Origin: Fasciola hepatica
Lineage: Eukaryota; Platyhelminthes; Trematoda; Plagiorchiida; Fasciolidae
Length of the DNA stretch: 64,000 nucleotides
NCBI GenBank assembly: GCA_948099385.1
Contig: CANUEZ040000105.1
Location: 1,375,001-1,439,000, forward strand
Direction of reading: 5' to 3'
Shown: in pieces, positions 11,661 to 25,203 of the stretch
Layout of the letters: every line of letters starts with the position of its first letter
How positions within the stretch are numbered: position 1 is the stretch's first letter
Position numbers and translations under genes: made by a program
Notes under the pieces: generated by a model
The model's database searches: none
What the model was told of the DNA's origin: nothing
Seen by the model: the letters and a program-made list of their open reading frames with translations, nothing else

Positions 11661-14465
11661 CTGGGCTTAGCTGTCAGTGTGTTACATGAACTTTGAACCT
11701 AAGTTGAAAACACCGTCAAAAATAATACGCAGCACATTTCCACAACATACATGAAAGCATAAAACCCACTTTTACAGCTGATTTAAAAAAACAGAAGTTG
11801 GGCTATTTATTTTCTGACCGAAACCTTACACCATTTGTCTTTTACAGACAATAAAAATGTTATTGTTGATAACGAGAGTGGACATCCTGTCAACACTATA
11901 AAATGTAGGTGCAACCTGAGAATGTGTTCCTTGTATGAAGGTATTTATTTTTTCGTAATTCTCCATATAACCTTCAGGGAGAAATTTTATACATTCAACC
12001 GCAATCATACACTTGAGGGGGCGGGGTGGAAAAAAATACGCAGTTCAGATTCATGTTCAGAGACATGAAAAAACAAAAGTTCACAAGTTTCTAGCCAATA
12101 GTAAAATAAATTAAAGATAGTGGCTGTTTCGTAACAGGATATGGGTGTAAAATATTAGTTGACAAAGGAGGAGAATGACGCGGCATTTCTACTCACTGGA
12201 ACTGAGGAAAGGTGATTAAAACCAGCAAGGGAATTCGATCAATCTGCTCTGTGGGTAACAACGATGACTTCTACACCTAGATTTTATCCTTCGCCTTCTG
12301 TGATATGGGGGATGTAGTTGATATCCTTGGTAACATATGGGATACCACCTCAGTCTTCCACAATGTGGTTTTTTGCATAACTGCTCAATGCTTTGCATGG
12401 CTGTTTACGCAAATACAAATAGGGTAACATTCTTATAACGGACCACAATATCTTTGTCCGCAACAGGAGATGCTGCTAATCTGGTCCCATTAACTCAACT
12501 ACTAGCTGAGATCTAAAATGTTAGAAATGACTGGTCACTACACTCATTTATTTCTTTGGAAGACAGTAACCCTCGTACTTTGGCGAATCCATTCCCAAGA
12601 ATGCTACTGTATGCATAACCGCTAGACAGATTCAAGTCATGTAATCGGTGGGAAAACCCCAAATAGTGTCCACATTGAAAAATTCAAAAGATGACCATTT
12701 TATGACACAATGTTTGCACATGGTATCAAACATTTGGCCCGTCGTCATTATTCGGGATTTCCCACTATCTGATCTGCTTAGAGTCTACCACGTGGGCGAA
12801 AGAATAATCCTTTTTCTAATACACCAGCACGTTTTGCACCTTCTGACTGTAATGGTCTGTGGGTAGCTAGTCCATTGACTTCTCTCTCTCTGGAACAGAT
12901 ACATTCTTACGATTATGTTTAAATCTGCGCCATTAGAGGATGACTGTGTGAACTTGTCCTTAATGCTACACACACACACACATACAAGTCTTACAGTGAA
13001 TAGTGAACAGACAAATTGTTCTGCATAACTTTGTTCACAAACCTGTTTTGATACAAAGCATGGAGCTTCATTCTGAATAACTATTTCTACCCAATTGATA
13101 TCGTTTCCTGGAATTCGGCGACGTTTCATTCACAACAGTGAAGATTTCGCCAACATTCGAGTCATTTCTACTTGAAGTCAACTAACAAAGCTAAACGTGT
13201 TTTTTTTTATCTAATCCGAATGTAAAACATTGGTTGGCATGATATATCGACGTTCTGTGGGATAACTTGGAGGGGGGAGGGATTCTTTCACGAGACATTA
13301 TTTTTCTGATCCTTCTATGGCCCATCGTGTAACAGATACTCATAGGAGAAACAAACACATTACCAAAATCTTTATATCACATGATACTGGTCGCTTTGAA
13401 AATGGTCACTACTTTATTCGGAACAAGGAGTGAGACAACTGGGGAATGTGCTCGCGCTGGATTAAGCACAGGGATTTCTGGCACTGATTTGCTGATCACG
13501 ATGCACGAAAGATCGTCACGTGAATTCGATTTGCTAGTTGACCTATTTCTGAACTGTCTACTTGGAGTGGTTTAGCTGTTTGGTGCTTCCATTTGCATTA
13601 AAATACAGAGCAGGATACGGTGAAAAGGATTCGAAATGAGAGGTCTTTGAAATTCCAGTTTGGTCTGACTTGTGGAAGTGCCAAGAACAATCAGTTTCGG
13701 TGGATCTTTCCTCCTCCATCGCGATAACAACATAAGCGAATAACGGAGCACGCTCAAATTACCTTGGAACCATCACTCATATTAATGCGAACCGGAATTC
13801 CTTCATTTCAGTCAGTTTCGTTGTCATCATAAAAAGCCTTTTAAACCACCTGCATTGTGAAATCAGCAAACAATGAAAGACTTCTCCTCAATCACAATTG
13901 ATACTGCTTGTAGGTTTGAGACAGATTTTTAAATCTCCTTCAGTGAAATTCTCACATCTATAGTTCCGTTCTAGAAAAAGCTGAGATGAGTTGTCTCAGG
14001 ATGGATTGATGATAATCATTTGAAGTAATTTGTGGTGGATTGTGTATTTGTTTCTCCTGCAGTTGAATTTTGTAGTTAAAGTTTTATCTAGTTGCTATTT
14101 TGCACATTGTTATTCCTTTTGCTTCAAGCTGACTACAAACGATAATATGATTTCCTTGGATAGAAGTGAGACCAAATTGATTTGCTAACTGATTTGATCG
14201 TAGAATGTGTAACAATTCAGTGTCTAAGTGTGAAGATTTCATTTCATAGTTGAGCTATTCATAGTTTTAAGGGCTTCCAGTGTGCGGTCAATAATAGGAG
14301 ATAAATTTGTTTCTATGTGCACATTATGCATATATGCGTGGAGACAAATCGATTAGATTCATTTCTCGTATGAAAATCTTCGTTGCGTTTGTATTGACCA
14401 GAATAGATGAACAAAATTCGGAAATGGTTTGCAGATCTGAGCACAATGATTGTGAAGTGGTAAAA

Positions 14466-14744
14466 TTAAGTGACGTTTCCTGATAGTAGATTGTGCGTCC
14501 GCGCTGTGAAGAATCTGGTGCAGATAGGATGGTATGTGCCTAGAAAACCCGTTTTCGGACTATGCGGCTCTTCATTGCGCAGTTTCATCGAGCGCTTCTC
14601 GAAGAAAAAACGAAAATGCCAAAAGTGACCGATTTTTCGGCTGTCATTTGTGTCGTTCACTGAAGCCATGCACATGCTCACGGAGAAGTAACATTTGGTT
14701 ATATCGACGCCAACCAATCCGTATTCATATACAGTTAAAATCAC
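14466..14744 (-). pseudogene. Frameshifted D copy of the 60354-60819 frame
   Basis: The first 80 or so residues align with the D' frame, with about ten substitutions. One extra base in CGCGGACGCAC, compared with CGCAGAGCAC, then shifts the frame to a stop at 14466. Later sequence homologous to the rest of the D' frame is present but out of frame. Confidence 0.4.
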
Positions 14745-15940
14745 ATCGTCACTGGTGAATGGAGATCGTCATAAGGATACTTATAACCCGATCAAATCAT
14801 TCTTATTTCTATATGAGAAGGTTGAAAGATTCAGAACTAATAGAACAGATACATTATTTGTATTGAATTTCTTTTGTGTTTATCTTTTCAGAAGAAAAGA
14901 GAAACATTCAAGATTCGCCCCGAATGCGGCATAATAACAATTCATTCCTACTCGGTTCGTATGAGAAGAAACGCTCTTTGATTATTCTTGACTGATTGGA
15001 ACAGTTTGGTAGAGAGAAAACTACTGTATTGGGAACACTGGACGATCAACCTAGTGTTGTAAAATTACTTCACAGACAAAAACTGTTCCGGATCGGTATA
15101 TTGATAAACTAGTAGCATAAACCGTTGGAGGACACACAAGCACACCTTTTTTGTGTTTCCGAAAATTTGTTTGATTTTCTCATTTCGTCCTTATTCTTCA
15201 CATTATATTTCCTCCCGGAATACAATCATCATCAACTCAAGTAATGATTATACTTGTTATTCTTTACCAGTTAGTTTGATGATCAAATCAAATCTCCTAC
15301 CATGTACATTGATCAAGAATCTAATCAGTGTCGGATTTTTCTACAGTGAAGCCTTAGTTCCCACTTGAGCTTTCCGTGTAAAACTCGTCTATTTTGGGAA
15401 TCAATCATTGTGCCGTGAGCGGTTTGTTCATACGTAAAATGTCAGCAACTTGAGGGCGCTATATCACATAGTGCATTTGTTCAAGAGACCGTTGAGATCA
15501 AGTCTGAATGGTTTTGTGGTTACATGTTTGACTCACTATCGGTCAAGCAGGATTTGAGTCACAGTGAGTGCTGAGTGGATATGAACTATTGATGAAACTG
15601 AACAGGAATGCAACAGCTGTGTGGTGCTGAGCTCTGTTATCAAATGACGAACCATTTGGTAATCAAACCACAATGTTCATTGACCAAACGGAACCGGTAA
15701 GCCTGAGTCTAGACTACCCGTGCATACAAGAAAGATCAAAGAATGGGTGGAAATAATAATTGATGGAAACTATCGTTCTAATTAGCTATTGTTTCCAGAG
15801 ATTCTATTTGATGTTTGGATGTCTTCGAATAATGGACTAACTTATTCTTTGGTATACATTTACTTGTGTCCAGAGTAGGTTTTGTCTTTTCATAACCATT
15901 TTTCTCCTAACGCATAATTTTGTTCATTGTTTCTACTAAG

Positions 15941-16037
15941 ACTTCATGGAATGGATTGACTACTGGATTGATTAGTTTTTCACACGATTGGAAGCATCAC
16001 TGTTGCGTGCATTTACGTAACTGGGATTCATACTTAG
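15941..16037 (+). CDS. Possible internal exon in D
   Basis: TTTCTACTAAG ends at 15940 and GTAAAC begins at 16038, giving a 97-base segment open in the frame TSWNGLTTGLISFSHDW, followed by KHHCCVHLRNWDSYL. In D' the corresponding sequence (about 59083-59190) has a TGA replacing the Trp codon after HD. It is followed on the same strand by another open frame at 16251-16457. Confidence 0.25.
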
Positions 16038-16203
16038 GTAAACGTGAGCTTCAATTAGCGTTCCGAAGAGGTAATCAAAATTTGACATTCTTGTTTCGGG
16101 TCCTCATTGGATATCAGTGTATACAAACTGCACTAGTGAATCGTAAAGGCTAAAGGTAAACAGTTTTACAATGAGTGTATTATCAATAGTGAGGTGGGCC
16201 TTG

Positions 16204-16586
16204 ATATCATTTGAAATAACATTCCATCTCGTCAATTTACTACCAATAGAGCTCTGGCTTTGGATCATCCAAACGCGTCATGCACACTGGTTGAATTCCT
16301 CGATGAACTTCTTGGTCATATGAATACGTCCGCCGAAATAGAAAAAGCAGACATTCAGAATCAATCAACTTCAATTACCGAAGAACGAAATATCTACTCA
16401 GTAAATTTTCGTATACTTCGAGATCGACGTTACCTGTACGGAACCTTATGCTTATAATGCTCTATTTGGCGGCCTGCTTGTCACAATTGAAACCCTCGAT
16501 GTGTCATTACGAGAGTGCAGTTGAAATCGTTTGCAGTAAATATATCATATCATTTGAAATAACATTCCATCTCGTCAATTTACTAC
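16204..16586 (+). repeat. 40-base perfect direct repeat bracketing an exon-like frame
   Basis: The 40 bases at 16204-16243, ending CGTCAATTTACTAC, recur at 16547-16586. Between them lies the frame 16251-16457, and immediately after the second copy block G begins. The repeat may mark the breakpoint of the D/G rearrangement. Confidence 0.8.
16251..16457 (+). CDS. Possible terminal exon in D, broken in D'
   Basis: The frame reads ALALDHPNASCTLVEFLDEL, then NTSAEIEKADIQNQS, to TLCL and TAA 16457. In D' the codon after LGH is TAG and later residues have shifted, so that copy (about 58700-58880) is dead. The segment is bracketed by a 40-base perfect direct repeat (16204-16243 and 16547-16586). Confidence 0.25.
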   Translation, partial: ALALDHPNASCTLVEFLDELLGHMNTSAEIEKADIQNQSTSITEERNIYSVNFRILRDRRYLYGTLCL

Positions 16587-16590
16587 AAAT

Positions 16591-16996
16591 CTCCACATCA
16601 ATTTCTTATTCTGGTGCCAACTGATGGGATTCTTCAGTAAATGATTAGCAGTTTGCTTCCATAGATAAAAATAGGAATTGGTTGAGTATATATGTTTACT
16701 GAACCTGATCACTGGCTATAATTTCCATTACTACTGGTCACTGGGCAGTCATGCACATGATGTGCAAAAGAATTGCTATATTAACAGAAGGACATAACGA
16801 GGGAGAAATCTATTGTGTAAGTGGATGATTTTCAGTGAAGCGTCTTTGATAATGATTCTGGTAAAATCACTGCCTCCAGACTCCAGTCGGTCCAGGCTGG
16901 TTTATTGTAGATCACTTTTTTGTAGTTTGCATTCTCATGACATTCTCATTTGTCCTACTCATGAGTAGCGTGCACATGTATCATGGATGTCGTGCA
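16591..16996 (+). repeat. Block G, inverted relative to G' (30526-30947)
   Basis: The reverse complement of this stretch aligns with 30526-30947. Shared landmarks are a TGCACATGATGTGCA near-palindrome and the pyrimidine-rich AGTGATTTTACCAGA region read in opposite directions. Divergence is high, about 15 percent or more, with several small indels. It is immediately preceded by a 40-base direct repeat. Confidence 0.75.
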
Positions 16997-17209
16997 CTCA
17001 TGAACCATTTCTTCTTTTCCATTGGACTGAAGCACTTCCTATCAACTTTTATGCTGTTTAGTGCATTATTATTCTACTTTTATATGTCTGATGTTGTTGT
17101 TCTATGACTGCATATTTCCACTGTAAGAACAATTTTCTGCCACTGCACTACACCGTCGGACGGCACTGAACTCCCATGGCGTGCTAACAAACCTAATACC
17201 AGTTTCATT

Positions 17210-18420
17210 CGTCCACGTTGAGTAATATCACTCCTGTCGTCTTACGATTGCTACTATTTGTACTTTGACATTGGTAACTCCATAGAACATAGAAATTTGC
17301 TCATTCTAGCTTATTTTAGACTATTTTCTTATTCGGTGACTGAAGCTATCATTTCTTGTTAGCTAGAAAGCTTCTTGATCTACTATCTGTACAATGACTG
17401 TACTGCTCCACAGTTTCGTTCGACTCCTTGCTGAGTGGACCGTTTGTGACCGCACTGTCCAGATATACCGGATAGCTTTCCATACTGTTGTTCCTGGTAG
17501 CTCAACTGGCTGTCATTCATTTGCCTTTAAATATATTCCTATGTATTTCATCAAATCGAACCATGAAGTTACGATAAACAGGGTTAATCAACTGGAACTT
17601 GTTCTGCTGCCCATAGCCGTGTACAGCCCATATCGTGCGCAAAGCTAGTGAGACTGAGTTTCTGCTATATTGACAGCCTATGTGATCGGGATAATTGCTA
17701 CACGTATCATTCGTCACCTAATGGAATTTAAGAACAAAAATCTGTTAAAAAGGGGCTTTTATGTAAAACGTTTCCACAATGTGATAACGACACTACATCT
17801 TCACAGGTGTAGACAAATTTTACCAGACCATTTTCCCAACTAACATCCATAAGTGCTCAGCATTTTGGTGCATTTTGTTGCAGTATAATTCTTTATATCC
17901 AGTGGATGAGTCACTTACGAGTGGTCAGCTGAGGAATCACCTAACAGCTGTTTCACCGGATTTATTAAAATCTACCTCTATAGCATTTTTTATCAAGTCC
18001 TGATTTGAGCCTAATTTCGGCCTATGTGGTTCTGAGTATCCAAATGATCCCTATGCAGTGGCGAAAACAGTATTCTTCTCTAAACATTTCACGATGTTGG
18101 TGCAGGAAAATGTTGACATTTGGCGACATATCCTGAGCTCCCGGTGTGGGTTTGTAACTCAGCTGGTAAAGCACACTTGATTCTCAAGCATGGGTGCATC
18201 GATCGCTGGGTCAGTGGTGATTAGCACTTGAATCAAATTTGTCAAAGCAGTCGGAGATTCGAGTTCAATGCAGAGGGTCTATTGCAACATCACGAGTAAA
18301 ACAAAACATAAACGAGTTCACAGAACGGATATCCATTCGCTGCATTTGTTGTAAATGGATTTACACAAGCTTTCGAATAAAAGCCAGATATTCACTCTAC
18401 AAACCAGTTGAAATGTTTAT

Positions 18421-18436
<16 letters not shown>
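17210..18436 (+). repeat. Block F1, direct duplicate of F2 (37178-38405)
   Basis: The match to F2 starts at CGTCCA-GTTGAG and is close to 97-99 percent by eye over the first 600 bases, with more changes near 17890-18110. An 84-codon frame at 17394-17648 differs from its F2 counterpart at only two residues. I see no recognisable family, and its conservation is explained by recent duplication. Both copies stop at a TCA-rich microsatellite. Confidence 0.88.
18148..18216 (+). pseudogene. tRNA-like A box, F1 copy
   Basis: TAACTCAGCTGGTAAAGCA is a good tRNA A box. No convincing B box follows, as the place is taken by a degraded CGATCGCTGGGTC. I read it as a decayed tRNA or SINE head. Confidence 0.3.
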
Positions 18437-18858
<422 letters not shown>

Positions 18859-19319
18859 CCTAGCAGTAAATGAACAATGGAAACTCTATACTCTCGAATA
18901 CCGAATATTGCACAAATCACAAGTGAAACTGTGTTGATCTTCGTTCAGAAATATTGAGAGACTCACCGGGATGATTTAAGAAATAATACTGACCACTGTT
19001 TCCCTGGAATAATAAAGTGGACGCTGATGCCTAATAGTTTACACACCCCAGTTATCGCTTTTAAATGTTTCCCCATTCTTGACTGTGAAGAATCTCGGTA
19101 TGCGTACTTGCTTTCGTTCGGCAATATGAGAACAGCAAAATTTGTCTGTGAACTAGCTACGCTGAACCACTTTGTCGACAATTCATGTAGTGAGAATATA
19201 AAAACACCCATTGCTGATTAGTGCGGTTTAAATTTCCGCCCAGTATATTTTTCGGCGTATACTCAAAGATGTTTGAGACTGGGTCGCTGTCGAGCGCACA
19301 CAATATTTCATGGTGTTAC

Positions 19320-19442
19320 TAACTGACTAACGGACTCATTACTTAACTAACTAACTATCTATCTATCCATCTATCTAACTAAGTAACCTTACAACTAACT
19401 AACTAATTGCTAGATTGACTGAATGACTAACCGACTGACTGA
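19320..19442. repeat. AACT/ATCT tetranucleotide-rich tract
   Basis: This is a degenerate run of AACT, ACTG and ATCT tetranucleotides just left of unit A2. A weaker mirrored version is found at 50323-50370. Confidence 0.85.
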
Positions 19443-21841
19443 GTATTCGGTGAAGAGATAGCACTGCTTTGCCTGTCCAGAATAAAGGACAAGCTTGGTC
19501 TTCGCGAAGCAGATCGATCATTTGGCTGGCAGAAAGTGCGTCATCGCTCATTCGGAAATGAGGACAAGATTGGGACCAGCGAAGCACAGTGATGGCCCAA
19601 TCCCGGATCAACTATTATCTGAACCGATCACATCTGAATCAGTCAATTGCGTTGCAATCAGATCAGCCAGCCACGAGAGGGGCAAGTCAACGACAATTGA
19701 GTCAATAAATTCGTAGCCAAGTATTTGGTCATGATCACCACGCATCTTATATGAATAACCTATTTTGTATCGAAGCTAAGCTGAGATGATTCGAAGACAG
19801 AAGAGTCTTCTCAATGGAATTACCGGGACAGAACAGAACAAAATCAAACTACCATCAGTAGTGGCAGTGGTAGCAGCAGCCTCCTCGTCCAAATCATAAC
19901 CATCCAGATGGACAAATTATAACACAAACATGTTTGTCATTCGGACCACTGTGGTCATTATAATCGCCATCGTGATTATTCTCATCGAAATCCGTAGATT
20001 TTTCTCCATTATTATCATCATTCGAATCATCATCTTCCCATTTGAGAACTTAATTGTGCAAGTTTTCTGCATTAAGTGAACAGTTGACGGATTTCATCTA
20101 GTATGAAATGCGAGGATGATAGAGGATCTGTGGGTCAGCTTTCCAATCCCGCCATTCTTGTTTAGCATCTGTGGTATGAAAGCAGCTAGAGTTGATGAAG
20201 TTACTATAATCAGATTGAGAAACATTTCGGTCGCGTTTTTCTCTAGCTCGTTCTTTCCGCATTGGGGACAGTTTCACCTTGGAATTCCAAATACATCATG
20301 TGAAGTGATGAATCCGTGAATCGCATCCACAAATGCTACATGGCTTAGTCTGTCTGTGGTAAACAACAATTTAGTGATCGCTTATATCTGCATGTGTAAA
20401 TAATCCCTTTGTGACGAATGACCCCCAATCTACTCACATCACTCAATCAAATGACGAGAAATACATTGGTACACCCAACTTCGTCTATCAAATTTGTGAA
20501 TGAACGATTCTGGCTTTATTCTGTTTTCCTCCTACAAGAATTCTTCCAAAAGGACTTCCTATGGTTTAACGGTATGGGAAATTATTTAACATTGTCTGTG
20601 AGTAAATTACTGGTGGTAGTCAAACGGTTATCATCGTGAACCTTTGACAATAACGACCCAGATTCGATTATGGCCACTGCCGGTCACTTTATCATTTGAC
20701 AGCCATTCATCAGCCTTTGCCCTTCCTTGAATTATTGCACTTTGTTATATACACAATAAAAAAAGAAAGATAATGAAAAGTGTATTTTGGTGTCCATTAC
20801 ATTTCAATGAATAAGCTTACCCCAATTCCCACTGCACTGCACTCCACCCCCACCACAAACACTCACAGTGATGAAACCATCCACATTTTTAACAGGGAGC
20901 GATTGAATTTCAATCTGTGAATAGAATCAACGGGTTATTCGGTTCGTTCGTCACTGAATAATAACTGAATTTCAGTAGAATATTAGAATAGGTCAATCTG
21001 TTTGGCTCAACTTTTGAGAATAATTGGGATCATATTGCAAATATTTTCAGCCTGACGGATGAATGATTTTTCTAGAAACACTGTGTCATGTCATCTCAAA
21101 ATATAGTTGTAATTCTGCAAAAACATTTGAAGAATGCTCACTCGAATATTTTTCCGAAATGAACATGTAACATTGTGTCCCATTCATGCAATTGATAAGA
21201 ATTAGGAGAAAGCAAAATTCACTTGTTGCAAGAATTTCATTCAATTACCTCGCGTTGTACATGAAAAATCATTTGGAATAATAAATACAATGAGAATGGT
21301 ATGACAAATAAAACAACTAATAATGATATCAATATTATAATTGAACATCAACCTGACAGTATATGAAGGCTTAAGGACTAAGCGACCACGTGCTGAAAAT
21401 GGGATTGTGCGGCTGAAGCCAGTGGCAAACAAACTGCAGGATTTTCGCTCACGTTTATAAGGGCCTTTTCCTACGTGATCAGTGTGGTTCACTTAAATGC
21501 GCCCAGCCTTTGATTTGGATTGTGTAATGGTGCGTACCGATCGGAAACCAACATATCATGCCAGGAGTTCATAATGAATGCCCCCTAGTTCTTGTGTGAG
21601 TGTGGACTCGCAGTTGCCAGCATAATCACGTGCCCAAAACTGTTTTTGGTTAATCGGTGCATGATTGGTGCTTTTTCAGTTCAGTGTTTGTGGATTTCAT
21701 ATTCGTGTTATCCGGTTCGAGGGACGGAATATATTTCTTCCCTTCGACGACGTTGCTTTGTGAACAGATCACGTAGTATCACTCTGAATAACTTCGTCAG
21801 TTCAACTCGATATCTTTTTGAGTGTACATTGTTCGCGAAAG

Positions 21842-22165
21842 ATGATTCCTATTCCGATTTCCTACAGAGATGTTCATGAACTGATTTGGTGTTTGCAAAG
21901 ACCATTTCCATATGTTGTCGGCATCGTTTTGAGCTATATACTGTCCTATTTTACCAATGTAGTCATTACCACAATTTCCAGTGAACCGGTAGACAAAACA
22001 CGAAATATCAAAATCAATGAGTGGTTTGCACGAATTTCCTTGTGTGATTCGGTAGGAAGAAGCTTAAGTTATGGTACCGTTGCTTTTAAATCTGATACAT
22101 CCATAGTCAAGATAACATGTATATGGTTACTCGCTTCCGTGTTGGAGAAAACCAAAAAAAACTAA
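21842..22165 (+). CDS. Candidate small membrane-protein frame, A2 copy
   Basis: This is nearly identical to the A1 frame, with one substitution changing His to Tyr in the hydrophobic region. One A is missing from the A-run at the 3' end, so it stops at 22165 and does not read on. The variable C-terminal end and stable core suggest that only the part up to the EKT residues matters, if it is coding at all. Confidence 0.3.
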   Translation: MIPIPISYRDVHELIWCLQRPFPYVVGIVLSYILSYFTNVVITTISSEPVDKTRNIKINEWFARISLCDSVGRSLSYGTVAFKSDTSIVKITCIWLLASVLEKTKKN

Positions 22166-24307
22166 ATTGTTTAGATTATTGGTTTTCGTGTACAGAGGTG
22201 AATAGTTTTCCACTCAGTCAGTGTGTTTCTGCCACATGCTGTCGGCATTAGATTCCAATTGTGTATTTGCACTTTGAATAACTACACCAGGTCAACTCGG
22301 TTCCGTTTTGAGAGGTAATCCTTCACGGTATCCGATATCTGTTTTTTACGGTTATTTGGATTTTATTATGAACAGATTCCCTTCGTGTACAAACCACTTC
22401 GGGATATCTTGGAAAATATTTTGAGCCGAATACCGTTCTATTTTATCAAATGACGTGTCATCGCAACTGCAAGTAAACTGGTAGACCATACGCGAGACAT
22501 CACGATCATTGGGGATTTCAGGATGGATGAGGATTATTTGATCATTAGTAGCTTGCATCACTTGCCAGTCAAGATTGGTTGAGAGTGGAGCTTAAATTAT
22601 GATTTGTGTGCCTGAGAATTGAATGCATCTTCAAACAATACGGAACGTATGATTACTTACTCCAGTTTCGTCGTCTGCATGAGCATCAGTTTACATCACG
22701 ATTTCCTGTGGTGTCTGATGACAATTTATTGAACCAATAATGAAGAAAAATTTCCAAATAAAATGATTCCTGCTTGTTTACCTTATCTACAATGACTTTC
22801 TGAATGCACCATACTTATGGGGCGCCGGTGCAAATCCATAACACGATGGAAAATAGCCGAACTGAGTGGAATTTTCACGGGTTTCGCGTTGTATATACAT
22901 TTGTTTGCTCGTGAATCAGGCTGCAAATTATGAGAAATCTGAGGAGAACTGATAATATCTGGAATCATTTCACAGTTTACTGACCCGTGAATTCAATTTC
23001 TACTGTTTTGCTCCTCACTATCGATATGCAGTACTGGTTCAATATTTGAAAGAGGCTTCCAATTTGAGTATGGGAAATGGGAAAATGATCGACTGGGCAC
23101 AGTTTGAATCCAAAAGAACACACGTCTTCAATTCCATCGTGGAACGCCTCGGGTTGCTCAAATTATTGCGAAATCATTTGCGTTACAGATTGACTTGAGT
23201 AGATTCATTTTTGAAAACTTACCGAATTATTCACATAAAACAAATGAGTGCTCGAATCGGTAAACGATGCAAATTACATGTCGATTTTTAACTATCCAGT
23301 GAGTTTGAACTCTGCGGTCAATGTGCTGGATATGATCGTGTTGCAACAATTACACGCGAGGAAAAAGGATAAAGAAATGTGCTTTATTGACCGAGGTAAT
23401 AAAATAATAATAATGGGAAGTAGTGACATGTTCATTGCATAGAACGTTCCACTGAATCCATTCCGACAGCTGTTACAAGTCCACGATGCGCGTGGGTTTA
23501 CTTACTAACTGCGTGCTGATTTTTGCCCCATCTTGGGCTGCAAATTTGCTTCATGATGGTTATTGTGAGGGTTTGAGTGGGAAATGACGGTTATTCATCC
23601 GATGCCGTGTAAAAGTGATTATGTTCTGATTCGATACAACTGCCGTCACATGAGGTGATATGTGAATTCTCAAGACACGTGAATGTGTTTAATCGTCTTA
23701 GCTGAAAACGGTTTATCGATGTCACCATTGTGACAACGATCTTGGTCACTGGTCTGAGCTGCACTGCTAAATGTTCAAGTGAATGAGGCATTTTCGTCAT
23801 CCCAGATTTGTGAGTGTCGATTGTCGAACGAATACTAACTAGATCCTCGTTCATGCACGAAACGATAGCTGAAAATGAAAAACGTAGTGGAAGTTGTTCA
23901 TATCAATATATTTGTGAAGATATGAGCGCCGTAAACAAGATCTGTTGTGAGTGATGGACGTAAGCGTCCGTTAGTGACGAACGAATTGTGAAACGTAAGT
24001 ATACAGATGGTCAGAATATATTGCTTCATCATTTCATACGCAGATTATCTGTAGACAGCAATGTGAATAATATCACGAGGTCGTTCAATTGCCCACAACA
24101 TAATGCTTTTTAAATTCTTGGTCGAATATTATCCTGCTGAATGAACCGGCATATACTGTGCATGAATCCACACGCTTACAAATTGAGTGAACATGTTGAA
24201 TCAAACAAACTGTCGCACCGCTGTCGTGTGTTGATGAAAAGGAAGAGAATTGCACACAGTGGTTTCATAGTGTTGATTCTGACTGCGCAGTTGTGGAATA
24301 GGTGGCA

Positions 24308-24379
24308 TCCCACGTGGTCTAGCGGTTAGGATTCCTGGCTTTCACCCAGGCGGCCCGGGTTCGACTCCCGGCGTGGGAG
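24308..24379 (+). tRNA. tRNA-Glu (anticodon TTC), copy in A2
   Basis: All stems of the cloverleaf pair. The anticodon loop is CTTTCAC, the internal promoter A and B boxes are intact, and a TTTT terminator follows. It differs from the A1 copy only at position 38. The surrounding unit has diverged, so the complete conservation of the tRNA suggests function or very recent copying. Confidence 0.93.
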
Positions 24380-25160
24380 TGTCGTTTTCCTTCATCTGCA
24401 CATATTCAGATCGACTCGATAACCTAATGAACCTCCGGTTTTTTAATTTATTCAGGCATTCGAATGAATTTGAACTGCCAATGTTCTAACGTGACAAGCT
24501 TATTATTTTCACTTTATTTCTAAATGGAATGTTCTATAAATATATTTGGAAAACATGCGCGTGTCTCTGCATAATAATAAAAAAGCTTTGCATGATTTAT
24601 TTTGATACCATTCCAACTAGTCCTAAATTCTGAATGAAAATGATTCGGACTTATCGTATAAAGATTTCGGGGAAATCAAACTCATTTCCTTCAGACGACG
24701 ACAATTCTGAGAACAACATCGTGGTCCTACATATCGGAATTATATCATCAAGTGTGTCGTTCTAATGGGTAGCCTCTGTTTTCATCCATTCAGCTGCTCA
24801 TTTCATATCACCGAGATTTTCCCTCACGATACAGTCCGTTCACTGATTGTCTATTCAGGTCTCATATTCGTCTAGAAATTACTTACCACAAATGGTCTGC
24901 AGATTCTGGCGAATATTTACTGAATTTGTTCAAGTTTGGTAGATTCAATCGGCCGATGAAGACCGGAGAATGTTATTACAATACAAAACTCGACCACAAG
25001 TGAATCGAACAACACTGCTCACTTGATGATGTATGGACTATCTCTGTCACTTATCGTCATGAAAATATCTAAGATGTTAATTTTATGTCTGATTTAATCA
25101 TTTGTTTCTGGGAACGTGCACACCCGTTCTCACTCTGTCGGTTCCTTCCTATCCCTCCAT

Positions 25161-25162
<2 letters not shown>

Positions 25163-25201
<39 letters not shown>
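25163..25201. repeat. (AT)n microsatellite in A2
   Basis: A pure AT run. In A3 (56370-56413) and A4 (48699-48747) the same locus is a compound TA/TG repeat. Confidence 0.95.

Positions 25202-25203
<2 letters not shown>

Larger units (their letters stand above)
12690..16512 (+). repeat. Block D, inverted relative to D' (58630-62530)
   Basis: The reverse complement matches 58630-62530. Coordinates sum to about 75100-75230 along the block, so small indels have accumulated. Several exon-like frames lie here. The frames at 15941-16037 and 16251-16457 are open here and broken in D', while the long frame of D' at 60354 is frameshifted here at about 14490. Confidence 0.85.
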